Shown: positions 53,165 through 61,403 of the stretch, in pieces
How positions within the stretch are numbered: the stretch's first letter is position 1
How the letters are laid out: every line of letters begins with the position of its first letter
Assembly: GCA_003243425.1 (NCBI GenBank)
Contig: QFQP01000014.1
Coordinates: 90,562-154,561, forward strand
DNA length: 64,000 bases
Source of the DNA: Archangium gephyra
Lineage (GTDB): Bacteria; Myxococcota; Myxococcia; Myxococcales; Myxococcaceae
Direction of reading: 5' to 3'
Notes under the pieces: generated by a model
Database searches by the model: none
The model's input: the letters and a program-made list of their open reading frames with translations, nothing else
Told to the model about the DNA's origin: nothing
Made by a program: the position numbers and the translations under genes

Positions 53165-54013
53165 GTGAACGGCGTGCTCGTGGTCGACAAGCCGAAGGGC
53201 ATCACCTCGTTCGACGTGGTGCGTGAGGTTCGCCGCGCGCTCAACGTCAAGAAGGTCGGCCACACCGGCACGCTCGACCCGATGGCGACCGGCGTGTTGC
53301 CGATCTGCATCGGTGACGGCACCAAGATCGCGCAGTTCATCACCGAGGCCACCAAGGCCTACGACGCGACGGTGAAGCTCGGCAGCACCACCGACACGCT
53401 CGACGCCGAAGGCAAGGTGCTGGAGACCCGGCCGGTACCGTCGCTCACGCGGGAGCTGCTCGAGCGTGCGTTCGAGCAGTTCCGCGGCACCATCAAGCAG
53501 GTGCCGCCGATGTATTCGGCCATCAAGATCGGCGGAAAGCGGCTCTACGAGCTGGCGCGCGCCGGGGAAGAGATCGAACGGCAGCCGCGCGAGGTGACGG
53601 TGTTCGAGCTCACGCTCCGCGACTTCTCTGCCGACGAGTTCAAGCTCTCGGTGCGTTGCAGCAAGGGCTTCTTCGTGCGCACCCTGGCCGCCGATCTCGG
53701 TGAAGCGCTGGGCTGTGGCGCGCACCTCTCGGCGCTGCGTCGCACGCAGTCGGGGCCGTTCGTGCTCGCGCAGTCGATCCCGCTGACCGAGGTGAAGCCG
53801 GGCGCGCAGCTGGTCGGGCTCAACGACGCGCTCAAAGACCTGCCTCAGCTCGAGGTGACCGAAGCCGAAGCGCAGCGCGTGCGGCACGGTGGGGTGGTCG
53901 AGGTGGCGCCGACGCTCAGCGGGGTCTTCCGCGTCATCGAGCCGGGCGGAGGACTGCTCGCCATGGCCGACGCCGTGCGCGGCCGGCTGGTCTACCGCCG
54001 CGTGCTGCTCTGA
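53165..54013 (+). CDS. truB: tRNA pseudouridine(55) synthase TruB
   Basis: 282 aa from GTG 53165. It makes pseudouridine at position 55 in the T-loop of tRNAs. Catalytic Asp38 is in HTGTLDPMATGVL, and NGVLVVDKPKGITSFDVV is the N-terminal signature. YDATVKLGSTTDTLDAEG, PMYSAIKIGGKRLYELAR, and VRCSKGFFVRTLAADLGEAL follow; a PUA-like domain closes the protein. It follows rbfA by 4 bp and ends the classic operon order. rpsO and pnp, often next, are not here. Confidence 0.97.
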   Translation: MNGVLVVDKPKGITSFDVVREVRRALNVKKVGHTGTLDPMATGVLPICIGDGTKIAQFITEATKAYDATVKLGSTTDTLDAEGKVLETRPVPSLTRELLERAFEQFRGTIKQVPPMYSAIKIGGKRLYELARAGEEIERQPREVTVFELTLRDFSADEFKLSVRCSKGFFVRTLAADLGEALGCGAHLSALRRTQSGPFVLAQSIPLTEVKPGAQLVGLNDALKDLPQLEVTEAEAQRVRHGGVVEVAPTLSGVFRVIEPGGGLLAMADAVRGRLVYRRVLL

Positions 54014-54062
54014 AGTTGCTCGCCGCGACGGAGCCTCGTGGCATGCTCGCCGGCCTCTCCCC

Positions 54063-54305
54063 GTGAACATCACCGTCATCATTCCGCGCGCGCTGCAGGC
54101 CGCCTGCGAAGGCCGCGCGAAGATCGAGCTCGGCGTGCCTTCCGGTTCCGACCTGGGCGAAATCATCACCACCCTGATGACGCTCTACCCGGGCCTGAAG
54201 GCCTTCGTGGCCAGCGAGAAGCGGCCGCTCCGCCAGCACTTCGGCGTGGCCCGGGCAGGGCAGAAGGTGTTTCTGTTCACCAGCACAGTCTCGCCAAACA
54301 GCTAG
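54063..54305 (+). CDS. MoaD/ThiS-like (ubiquitin-fold) small protein without the terminal Gly-Gly
   Basis: 80 aa from GTG 54063. The layout resembles MoaD/ThiS: an initial beta strand (NITVIIPRALQAACEGRAKI), a helix (DLGEIITTLMTLYPGLKAFV) and a later strand pair (LRQHFGVARAGQKVFLFTST). MoaD and ThiS proteins carry sulfur on a C-terminal Gly-Gly; this one ends TVSPNS, so it could not act as a sulfur carrier unless processed. It may be a non-catalytic relative. No molybdopterin or thiamine genes are nearby. A weak but plausible gene. Confidence 0.5.
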   Translation: MNITVIIPRALQAACEGRAKIELGVPSGSDLGEIITTLMTLYPGLKAFVASEKRPLRQHFGVARAGQKVFLFTSTVSPNS

Positions 54306-54365
54306 TGATTTCGCGCATCTGCGCGTCTTGTACAGCTGTTAGCGCAGACGTAGGGTGCGCGCGCG

Positions 54366-56747
54366 ATGGCGGACTCCCCCAGCAGAACCCCGCGGCCGGC
54401 GTGGGCGCAAAACCTCGAGCTGCCGCGGTCTCTGGCGCTCGGTGCCCTGTTGGTCGGCGTGTCGGTGATCGCCGCACTGCTTCTTTCACCCGGCTTGTCG
54501 GGGCAGCGCATTCCCGAATTGACGCAGGAAGACGTGGGCCGCCCGTTTCGCGCGTCGTCACTCGCCGGCTTCAAGGCCAGCCGCGACTTCGAGGTGGCCG
54601 ACGACGCGCAGACCCAGCGTCGCCGTGACGAGGCGCGCGCCCGCGTGCGGCCGGTGTTCGACTACGACTCGCAGGTCGAATCGAAGGTGAAGCGCGGCGT
54701 GCGCGAGGCCTTCAACGCGATGCAGGAGATCGCCGCGCCGTACGCGGGGCGCTTCGAGACGCCGCGCAAGGCGGGTACGCCGGTCTCGAAGGAAGAGCTC
54801 GAGCTGCTCACCGCGCTGCGCGAGGGGCGCAAGACCTTCGAAGGCACGGCCGTGTTGCCCGACGAAGAAGACTTCGAGGTGCTGGCGCAGGGCCACTTCG
54901 CGCCGGAGCTCGAGCAGGCGGTGATGTCGCTCATCGAGCTGGCCTACCGCGGCAAGCTCGTGTCATCGCGCGACGAGGTGGCGCGGGTCGACACCAACGG
55001 CGTCACCGTGCGCATCGTCGGTGGCACCACCGAGTACGAGCTGTCGACCGCCGCTCCGGCGGTGTTCGATCTCCGTGAAGCCGGCGCGGAGCTCGATCGC
55101 TTCGCCTCGGTGCCGGGCAATCTGTTGCAGGACGCTCCCACGCCGGTTCGCCGCGCCGTGTTGCGGTTCGCGCGCAAGCAGCTGCGGCCCAACCTCACCA
55201 TCAACATCGCCGAGACCGAAGCGCGCCGGAAAGCCGCGTGGGAAGCGGTGAAGCCGGCGCTCATCACCATCAAGAAGGGCCAGCGAATCATCGGCGACGG
55301 CGAGCTGGTGACCGAGACGCACGTGCTGGTGACCAGGAGCCTGCGCGCTCAAGCCAACGAGCTCGACCTTCTGCAACTGCAGCTCGGTGGGGCGGGCATC
55401 GTGGCGTTGCTCATCGCCGGCGCGTGGTTGTTCTTCTCGGCGGCGCTGCGGCAGTTCCGGCCCTCGCGTCGCGACGCGGCGTTCATGGGGCTGCTGGCGG
55501 CGGTGCTGCTCGGCGGGCTGCACCTGTGGGTGCTGATCGCCGACGCGGTTCACGACCGCTACCCGGCCATACCCATCGAAGCGCTGCACTTCGCCTTCCC
55601 GGTCGCTGCGGGCGCCATGCTGGTGCGCTTCGTGTTGTCGGAATCGAGCGCGCTCTTCTTCGCCATCATCTTCTCGTCGCTCGCCGGCATTCTGCTTGGC
55701 AACTCGCTGTCGTTCTTCCTCTTCGCGCTCGTAGCGTCGATGGTGGCCGCCGACCGCATCTCGCGCGCGAAGGACCGTGCCGGCATCTTCCGCGCTGGTC
55801 TGTGGACCGGCGGCATTTCGTTCGGGTTGGTGGTCTTCAGTCAGCTGGCGGCGGCCAAGGGCCTGGGCGTCGAGACGCTGATCGCCGGGCTCTTCGCGTT
55901 CGTGGCCGCTGCCTTCGTGTTGCCCGCGCTGGTGCTGGCGCTCACGCCCCTGGCTGAAGGCGTCTTCGGCTACGCGTCAGACGTGAAGCTGCTCGAGCTG
56001 GCGAACCTCAATCACCCGGCGCTCAAGGAGCTGGTGCTCAACGCGCCCGGCACCTACCACCACAGCATCGTCATGGGGTCGCTGGTGGAGTCGGCCGCCG
56101 AGGCGATCGGCGCCAACCCGCTGCTGGCGCGGAGCTGCGCGTACTACCACGACATCGGGAAGGGTCGGAACCCGGCCTTCTTCGGCGAGAACCAGAAGGC
56201 CGAGAACCCGCACGACAAGCTCGCGGCGTCGATGAGCGCGGTGATCATCAAGCGCCACGTGACCGAAGGGCTCGAGATGGCGCGCGAGTACAAGCTGCCA
56301 CAGCGCGTGGCCGACGCGATTCCCGAGCATCACGGCACGCGCCTGGTCGGCTACTTCTTCCACAAGGCCCAGAAGGAGCTCGAGGGCCGCGAAGACGGCA
56401 AGCCCATCGACGAGACCATGTTCCGCTACCCCGGCCCCAAGCCGCGCTCGCGCGAGACCGCCCTGGTGATGATCGCCGACGCGTGTGAAGCAGCCAGCCG
56501 GTCGATGCCCGAGCCCTCGACCGACAAGCTGCGCGCGCTGGTGCAGAAGATGATCAACCTCATCTTCTCGGAAGGGCAGCTCGACGAGTGCGACCTCACC
56601 CTGAAAGACCTGCACCTCATCGCCGAGTCGTTCACGCGGACGCTCGAGGGCATGTACCACGCGCGGCCGCAGTACCCGGCGGGCGCGGTCGGGGGTGGCA
56701 AGCCTCCGGAGCGCGAGGTCGTCAAGAGCCTCTCGATCGTCAAATGA
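54366..56747 (+). CDS. pgpH: 7TM-HD family phosphodiesterase (PgpH/YqfF-like)
   Basis: 793 aa. One N-terminal helix, an extracytoplasmic 7TMR-HD domain (residues ~40-330), a bundle of six to seven membrane helices (~345-540) and a cytoplasmic HD domain. The metal-binding HD is in SCAYYHDIGKG (His595-Asp596), with further His in GTYHHSIVMGSLVESAAEAI and IPEHHGTRLVGYFFHKA. PgpH proteins hydrolyse cyclic di-AMP in Firmicutes; the substrate in this phylum is not established, so that activity is an inference. The stop overlaps the ybeY start (ATGA), the usual order. Confidence 0.9.
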   Translation: MADSPSRTPRPAWAQNLELPRSLALGALLVGVSVIAALLLSPGLSGQRIPELTQEDVGRPFRASSLAGFKASRDFEVADDAQTQRRRDEARARVRPVFDYDSQVESKVKRGVREAFNAMQEIAAPYAGRFETPRKAGTPVSKEELELLTALREGRKTFEGTAVLPDEEDFEVLAQGHFAPELEQAVMSLIELAYRGKLVSSRDEVARVDTNGVTVRIVGGTTEYELSTAAPAVFDLREAGAELDRFASVPGNLLQDAPTPVRRAVLRFARKQLRPNLTINIAETEARRKAAWEAVKPALITIKKGQRIIGDGELVTETHVLVTRSLRAQANELDLLQLQLGGAGIVALLIAGAWLFFSAALRQFRPSRRDAAFMGLLAAVLLGGLHLWVLIADAVHDRYPAIPIEALHFAFPVAAGAMLVRFVLSESSALFFAIIFSSLAGILLGNSLSFFLFALVASMVAADRISRAKDRAGIFRAGLWTGGISFGLVVFSQLAAAKGLGVETLIAGLFAFVAAAFVLPALVLALTPLAEGVFGYASDVKLLELANLNHPALKELVLNAPGTYHHSIVMGSLVESAAEAIGANPLLARSCAYYHDIGKGRNPAFFGENQKAENPHDKLAASMSAVIIKRHVTEGLEMAREYKLPQRVADAIPEHHGTRLVGYFFHKAQKELEGREDGKPIDETMFRYPGPKPRSRETALVMIADACEAASRSMPEPSTDKLRALVQKMINLIFSEGQLDECDLTLKDLHLIAESFTRTLEGMYHARPQYPAGAVGGGKPPEREVVKSLSIVK

Positions 56748-57223
56748 GCTCGCGACGCTCGAGCAGGTCGCCGCCGGCCGGCGCGCTGACCGTGCTGTGC
56801 AGCTCGAAGTCGGCGCACGCCACGAGGCTGACGCAGCTCGCGCAGTCGTTCGCGCACACGTTGAAGCTCGGGCCCTCGGAGCTCTCGCTCTCGCTGGTCC
56901 GCGACCCGGCGATCCGCGTGCTCAAGCGTGAGTACTTCGGCATCGACGCGGCCACCGATGTCCTCTCGTTTCCTGCCGGTGACTTCCCCGGGCCGGGCCC
57001 CGCGCCGCTGGGCGACATCGTCATCTCGCTCGACACCGCGAAGCGCGCAGCGAAAGACTTCGGCTCCACGCTCGAGCACGAGCTCGCGCTCTACCTCGCG
57101 CACGGCCTGTTGCACCTGCTGGGGCACGACCATCAGACCAAAGCCGACGCGCGTCGCATGGAGCGCCTCGAGCGCCAGCTGCTGGGTCACGCCGGCATGC
57201 TCTCGCGAAGCGACGAGTTGTAG
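56744..57223 (+). CDS. ybeY: Endoribonuclease YbeY (rRNA maturation)
   Basis: 159 aa from ATG 56744. The metal-binding motif is HGLLHLLGHDH (His120, His124, His130), and TDVLSFPAGDFPGPGPAP with LGDIVISLDTAKRAAKDFGS are family signatures. It acts as a metal-dependent RNase in 16S rRNA 3'-end maturation and ribosome quality control. The N-terminal ~15 residues are Ser/Arg-rich and not part of the usual core; a shorter start cannot be excluded. It is coupled to pgpH by ATGA. Confidence 0.95.
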   Translation: MSSRRSSRSPPAGALTVLCSSKSAHATRLTQLAQSFAHTLKLGPSELSLSLVRDPAIRVLKREYFGIDAATDVLSFPAGDFPGPGPAPLGDIVISLDTAKRAAKDFGSTLEHELALYLAHGLLHLLGHDHQTKADARRMERLERQLLGHAGMLSRSDEL

Positions 57224-57271
57224 TCCGCCCGACTACCCGAGCGGGGGCAGGGCTGCTATGGCCCCCCGCCG

Positions 57272-58876
57272 ATGACAGCCCCAGCGACGACCCCCAAGAC
57301 GGACAAGATGCCCTCGAGCATCTGGTTCATCGTCAGCAACGAGTTCGCCGAGCGCTTCTGCTTCTACGGCATCAACTCGATCCTCGTGGCCTACATGGTC
57401 AGCCACATGAAGTTCCCCGACGGCAAGGCGCTGGCCTGGGGCGCGCTCTTCAAGAGCGCGGCGTACGGCTTCCCGATGGTCGGCGCGATCATCTCCGACG
57501 TCTTCTGGGGCAAGTTCCGCACGATCTTCATCTTCTCGATCATCTACGCGACGGGCTGCGTCTGCCTCGCGCTCTTCGGGAGCAGTGAGTTTGCGCTGGT
57601 GGCCAGCCTCGGCCTCGTCGCGCTCGGCACCGGTGGCATCAAGCCCTGTGTGTCGACCAACGTCGGCGATCAGTTCGACGCGAAGAACGCCCACCTCATC
57701 GAGCGCGCGTTCTCGCTCTTCTACATGGCGATCAACGCCGGCTCGTCGATCTCGATCTTCCTGTGCCCGGCGCTCCTCGACGACCCGAACTGGGGTCCGA
57801 AGTGGGCGTTCGGTGCGCCGGCGATCATGATGGTGCTCGCCACGGTCGTCTTCATCGCGGGCCGCGCTCGCTACGTGATGGTGCCGCCGGCCGGCAAGGC
57901 GTGGCTCAAGGAAGTGTTCTCGGCCGACGGCCTCAAGCTCATCGCCAAGCTCGCGGTGCTCTACGTGTTCGTCGCGATCTTCTGGGCGCTGTGGGACCAG
58001 GGCAACGGCGGCGCACTCGTGCTGCAGGCCCAGTCTCCGCTGATGGACAAGTCGATCTTCGGGCTCTTCACGCTCAAGGCCGCGCAGGTGCAGGTCGTCA
58101 ACGGCCTCTTCATTCTCATTCTCGCGCCGGTGTTCTCGTACGGCATCTACCCGGTGGTCGGAAAGTTCGTGAAGGTCACGCCGCTCCGGAAGATCGGCGC
58201 TGGCCTGGTGGTGATGGGCTCGTCGTTCCTGATCGTCGGCTGGCTCGAAGATCAGCTCATGGCTGGCAAGCCGGTGTCGGTGTGGTGGCAGTTGCTCGCG
58301 TACTTCGTGCTGACCGCGGCCGAACTGCTCGTCTCGGTGACCGCGCTCGAGTTCTCGTACAAGCAGGCTCCGCTGCGCATCAAGAGCTTCATCATGGCGC
58401 TCTTCCTGCTCTCGACGATGCTCGGCAACCTGGTGATCGCGGTGGTGAACTTCGCGTCGGTCAAGCCGATGACCACGCAGGCCATCGAGGCCGGCGCGCA
58501 GACATGGCTCACCGTCGCTGACGGCTCCCAGTTCGTTCCCGGCCAGAAGATCGACTTCAACGGCAAGACCGGCCTCAAGCAGATGGTGAAGAACAAGAAG
58601 GGCGAGCTGGAGCCGGCCGATGTCGAAGGCACGTTCCTGGTCGCCGAGGTTCAGGGAAACCGTCTCCGTGTGATGACGGCAGCCCGTGAAGACGTGATTT
58701 CGCAGGGCGAGATGAAGGCCGCTGATGGCGTGTCGACATATTCGCTGGTCGGCTCGGCGTACTACTACTTCTTCATCGCGGTGATCTGGATCGCTGCGGT
58801 GATCTTCGCCATCTACGCGAAGTTCTACAAAGAGCAGGACTTCGTGCGCACCGACGATGGGGCCGCGTCAGCGTGA
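57272..58876 (+). CDS. POT/PTR-family proton-dependent oligopeptide transporter (first)
   Basis: 534 aa, 12-14 membrane helices. The proton-coupling motif ExxERF is at residues 24-29 (NEFAERFCFYG), followed by the POT signature GTGGIKPCVSTNVGDQFDAK. It imports di- and tripeptides, or related compounds, with protons. Unusual is a soluble insertion of ~75 residues between late helices (about residues 405-485, VADGSQFVPGQKIDFNGKTG onward), with beta-type character; the second POT protein lacks it. The stop overlaps the UPF0158 gene by GTGA, and the second POT gene follows, so all belong to one operon. Confidence 0.92.
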   Translation: MTAPATTPKTDKMPSSIWFIVSNEFAERFCFYGINSILVAYMVSHMKFPDGKALAWGALFKSAAYGFPMVGAIISDVFWGKFRTIFIFSIIYATGCVCLALFGSSEFALVASLGLVALGTGGIKPCVSTNVGDQFDAKNAHLIERAFSLFYMAINAGSSISIFLCPALLDDPNWGPKWAFGAPAIMMVLATVVFIAGRARYVMVPPAGKAWLKEVFSADGLKLIAKLAVLYVFVAIFWALWDQGNGGALVLQAQSPLMDKSIFGLFTLKAAQVQVVNGLFILILAPVFSYGIYPVVGKFVKVTPLRKIGAGLVVMGSSFLIVGWLEDQLMAGKPVSVWWQLLAYFVLTAAELLVSVTALEFSYKQAPLRIKSFIMALFLLSTMLGNLVIAVVNFASVKPMTTQAIEAGAQTWLTVADGSQFVPGQKIDFNGKTGLKQMVKNKKGELEPADVEGTFLVAEVQGNRLRVMTAAREDVISQGEMKAADGVSTYSLVGSAYYYFFIAVIWIAAVIFAIYAKFYKEQDFVRTDDGAASA

Positions 58877-59322
58877 CCAACCTCCGCGCCATTCCCGTCG
58901 ATCTCACGGAGCTGCGCCTGGCCTTCGAAGCCGAGACGCAGGATCTCCCGTGGTACCTCGACATCGACACCGGCGAAGTGTTGCTGGTGACGGCGGAGTA
59001 CGAGCCGTCGCAGCACCGCGGTGTCACCGTGGCGCAGATTGAAACCGACACGGCGCGCTTCATTCGCGTGCCGCCGTCGAACCCGGAACACATCGTCGAC
59101 GACATGCGCGCGTTCGCCGAGTCGGTGGGCGACCAGCAGCTCACCGAGTCGTTGGACCTCGCGTTGTCGGCGCCGCGCCCTGACAAGCGCTTCAAGACGG
59201 TCTTGTCGTGGTTGCCCGAGCGGCAGCAGCAGTGGCACGCGTGGCGTGAAGCCCGCACGCTCGAGCGGGTGACGACGTGGCTCTCGGGTCACGGTCTGCA
59301 GGCAGCCGCTCGCGCTGCCTGA
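58873..59322 (+). CDS. UPF0158 family protein
   Basis: 149 aa from GTG 58873. UPF0158 pattern: VDLTELRLAFEAETQDLPWY, LDIDTGEVLLV, and the basic end KRFKTVLSWLPERQQQWHAW (a predicted nucleic-acid-binding-like helix). Function unknown in the family. It is translationally coupled to the first POT transporter and lies 18 bp before the second. A linked role in peptide use is only suggested by position. Confidence 0.88.
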   Translation: MTNLRAIPVDLTELRLAFEAETQDLPWYLDIDTGEVLLVTAEYEPSQHRGVTVAQIETDTARFIRVPPSNPEHIVDDMRAFAESVGDQQLTESLDLALSAPRPDKRFKTVLSWLPERQQQWHAWREARTLERVTTWLSGHGLQAAARAA

Positions 59323-59340
59323 TTCAAGGAGCAGCAAGCG

Positions 59341-60888
59341 ATGACTGAGAAGCTCGCCGCGCCGAAGGCCCAGATGCCTCGGCAGATTCCGTTCATCATC
59401 GGCAACGAGGCGTGCGAGCGCTTCAGCTTCTACGGCATGCGCAACGTGCTCACCGACTTCCTGTCGGGGTACCTGCTCGTGTCGCTGCTCGAAGCCGAGC
59501 GCGGGCCCGCCGCCAAGGAGGTGTTCCACACCTTCGCCATGGGCGTGTACTTCTTCCCCCTGCTGGGCGGCTTCCTCGCCGATCGCCTGCTCGGGAAGTA
59601 CCGCGTCATTCTGTACCTCTCGATCGTCTACTGCATCGGCCAGGTGATGCTGGCGCTGAGCATCGACAACAAGTTCGGCTTCTACGGCGGTCTGTTCCTC
59701 ATCGCGCTCGGCAGCGGTGGCATCAAACCGTGCGTGTCGTCGTTCGTCGGAGATCAGTTCGATCAATCGAACAAGCACCTCGCGAAGGTGGTGTTCGAGG
59801 CGTTCTATTTCATCATCAACTTCGGCTCGTTCTTCGCGTCGCTGCTGATCCCGCCGCTGCTCAAGTCGGGTCACGCGCGCCTCACCTTCGCGGTGCCGGC
59901 GATTCTGATGGCGATCAGCACGGTGGTCTTCTGGGCCGGCCGCAACCGCTACGTGAACGTGCCACCGTCGGGCAAAGACCCTGACTCGTTCTTCGCGGTG
60001 TGCCGCACGGCGATCAGCGAGGGCATGAACATCGGCAAGCTCCTCGTCATCACCGGGTCGGTCCTGGCGGCGGCGACGTTCGCGCTCATGCCGGTGCTGC
60101 ACGCGGTGCCGACCATCTGCCTGGCGCTGGTGGTGTTCCTCGCGTTTGCGGGCCCCGGCGCGTACCTGCGCGTCGAACACGCGCGCGGCAAGCACCCCGA
60201 CGAGGCCATCGACGGCGTGAAATCGGTGCTCCGGGTGTTGGTGCTCTTCGCGTTGGTGACGCCGTTCTTCTCGTTGTTCGACCAGAAGGCGACCACCTGG
60301 GTGCTGCAGGGCAACTCGATGCAACTGCCGGGCTGGGCCTGGTTCAAGACCGCCTCGCAGATGCAGGCGGTCAACCCGTTGCTGGTGATGATCCTCATCC
60401 CTTTCAACAACGTGTTTCTGTACCCGCTGCTGCGCCGCATCGGCATCGAGCCCACGCCGCTGCGGCGCATGGGCATCGGGCTGGCGTTCGCCGCTTCGTC
60501 CTTCGTCGCCGTCGCGCTGATGCAGCAGGTGATGGACCGTGGTCAGCAGCTGTCGGTGCTGTGGCAGTTGCTGCCGTACACGCTGCTCACCTTCGGTGAA
60601 GTGCTGGTGTCGGCCACCGGCCTCGAGTTCGCGTATTCGCAGGCCCCGGCGCGGTTGAAGGGCGTGCTGATGGCCTTCTGGAGCCTGTCGACCACCATCG
60701 GCAATCTCTGGGTGCTGCTCGCCAACGCCAGCGTGAAGAGCGACGGCGTCACCGCGGCCATCAAGGCGCAGGGCTGGGGCGTCATCTCGACGCAGATGTA
60801 CTTCTTCGCGATCTTCGCGTTCGTTGCGGCGGCCGGCTTCGGGCTCTACGCGCGCAGCTACACGGTCGTCGACCACTACCGGAAATGA
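59341..60888 (+). CDS. POT/PTR-family proton-dependent oligopeptide transporter (second)
   Basis: 515 aa from ATG 59341; a Shine-Dalgarno AAGGAG lies ~9 bp before it. Twelve to fourteen helices. ExxERF is at residues 23-28 (NEACERFSFYG), and the POT signature GSGGIKPCVSSFVGDQFDQS is present. The C-terminal half contains ATGLEFAYSQAPARLKGVLM, the conserved EFxYxQAP segment. It is similar in layout to the first POT gene 465 bp upstream but without its soluble insertion, so the two are diverged paralogues. The stop overlaps the following lipoprotein gene (ATGA). Confidence 0.94.
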   Translation: MTEKLAAPKAQMPRQIPFIIGNEACERFSFYGMRNVLTDFLSGYLLVSLLEAERGPAAKEVFHTFAMGVYFFPLLGGFLADRLLGKYRVILYLSIVYCIGQVMLALSIDNKFGFYGGLFLIALGSGGIKPCVSSFVGDQFDQSNKHLAKVVFEAFYFIINFGSFFASLLIPPLLKSGHARLTFAVPAILMAISTVVFWAGRNRYVNVPPSGKDPDSFFAVCRTAISEGMNIGKLLVITGSVLAAATFALMPVLHAVPTICLALVVFLAFAGPGAYLRVEHARGKHPDEAIDGVKSVLRVLVLFALVTPFFSLFDQKATTWVLQGNSMQLPGWAWFKTASQMQAVNPLLVMILIPFNNVFLYPLLRRIGIEPTPLRRMGIGLAFAASSFVAVALMQQVMDRGQQLSVLWQLLPYTLLTFGEVLVSATGLEFAYSQAPARLKGVLMAFWSLSTTIGNLWVLLANASVKSDGVTAAIKAQGWGVISTQMYFFAIFAFVAAAGFGLYARSYTVVDHYRK

Positions 60889-61403
60889 GAACGTTCGCGC
60901 TGCTGCTGCTGTTGTTGGCCGGCTGTTCACGTGAGCCACGCTGGAAGCTCGTGGCCACCCACGAGGCCGACGGCTGGAAGCTCGACGTACCGACGGGCTA
61001 CGCGCCGTACGTGGGCAACGAGGCCATGCTGCAGAAGCTCTCGCCCGACTTCGTGCCGGTGGGTGTGCCCGACGCCGAGACGCGGTTTCGGTCGTTCTTC
61101 GTGTTGATGAGTGTCGGCGCGAAGTGCGGCGTCGTGTTCTCACGCATCGAAGACGAAGGCCTTTGTGATCGGCACGCGGCCGAGCGCGCGGCCTCGCAGC
61201 GCGTGAAGTTGCGGAACGGCGAGTGGTTTCAGATCACCACCGGGCTCGCCGACGGTGGCGAGGTGCGCTCGTGGAAGCGCTGCGAGTTCGACGTGGAGTG
61301 GATGGCGACCAACGTCGTGCTGCCGGAGTGCATGGCGGAAGCCGACGCTCGCGAGCCGGAGCTGGTCACGTCGATCGGCTCTGCGCAGCTCACTCGACCG
61401 TGA
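60885..61403 (+). CDS. Small lipoprotein of unknown function
   Basis: 172 aa from ATG 60885, overlapping the second POT stop as ATGA. Lipobox LLAGC places the lipid Cys at about residue 14. The remainder is a single domain (WKLDVPTGYAPYVGNEAMLQ, FRSFFVLMSVGAKCGVVFSR) with three further cysteines, no recognised family. Co-expression with the peptide transporters suggests a periplasmic accessory, but that is inference. The 3' end overlaps the convergent DUF4832 gene by 14 bp. Confidence 0.78.
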   Translation: MRTFALLLLLLAGCSREPRWKLVATHEADGWKLDVPTGYAPYVGNEAMLQKLSPDFVPVGVPDAETRFRSFFVLMSVGAKCGVVFSRIEDEGLCDRHAAERAASQRVKLRNGEWFQITTGLADGGEVRSWKRCEFDVEWMATNVVLPECMAEADAREPELVTSIGSAQLTRP

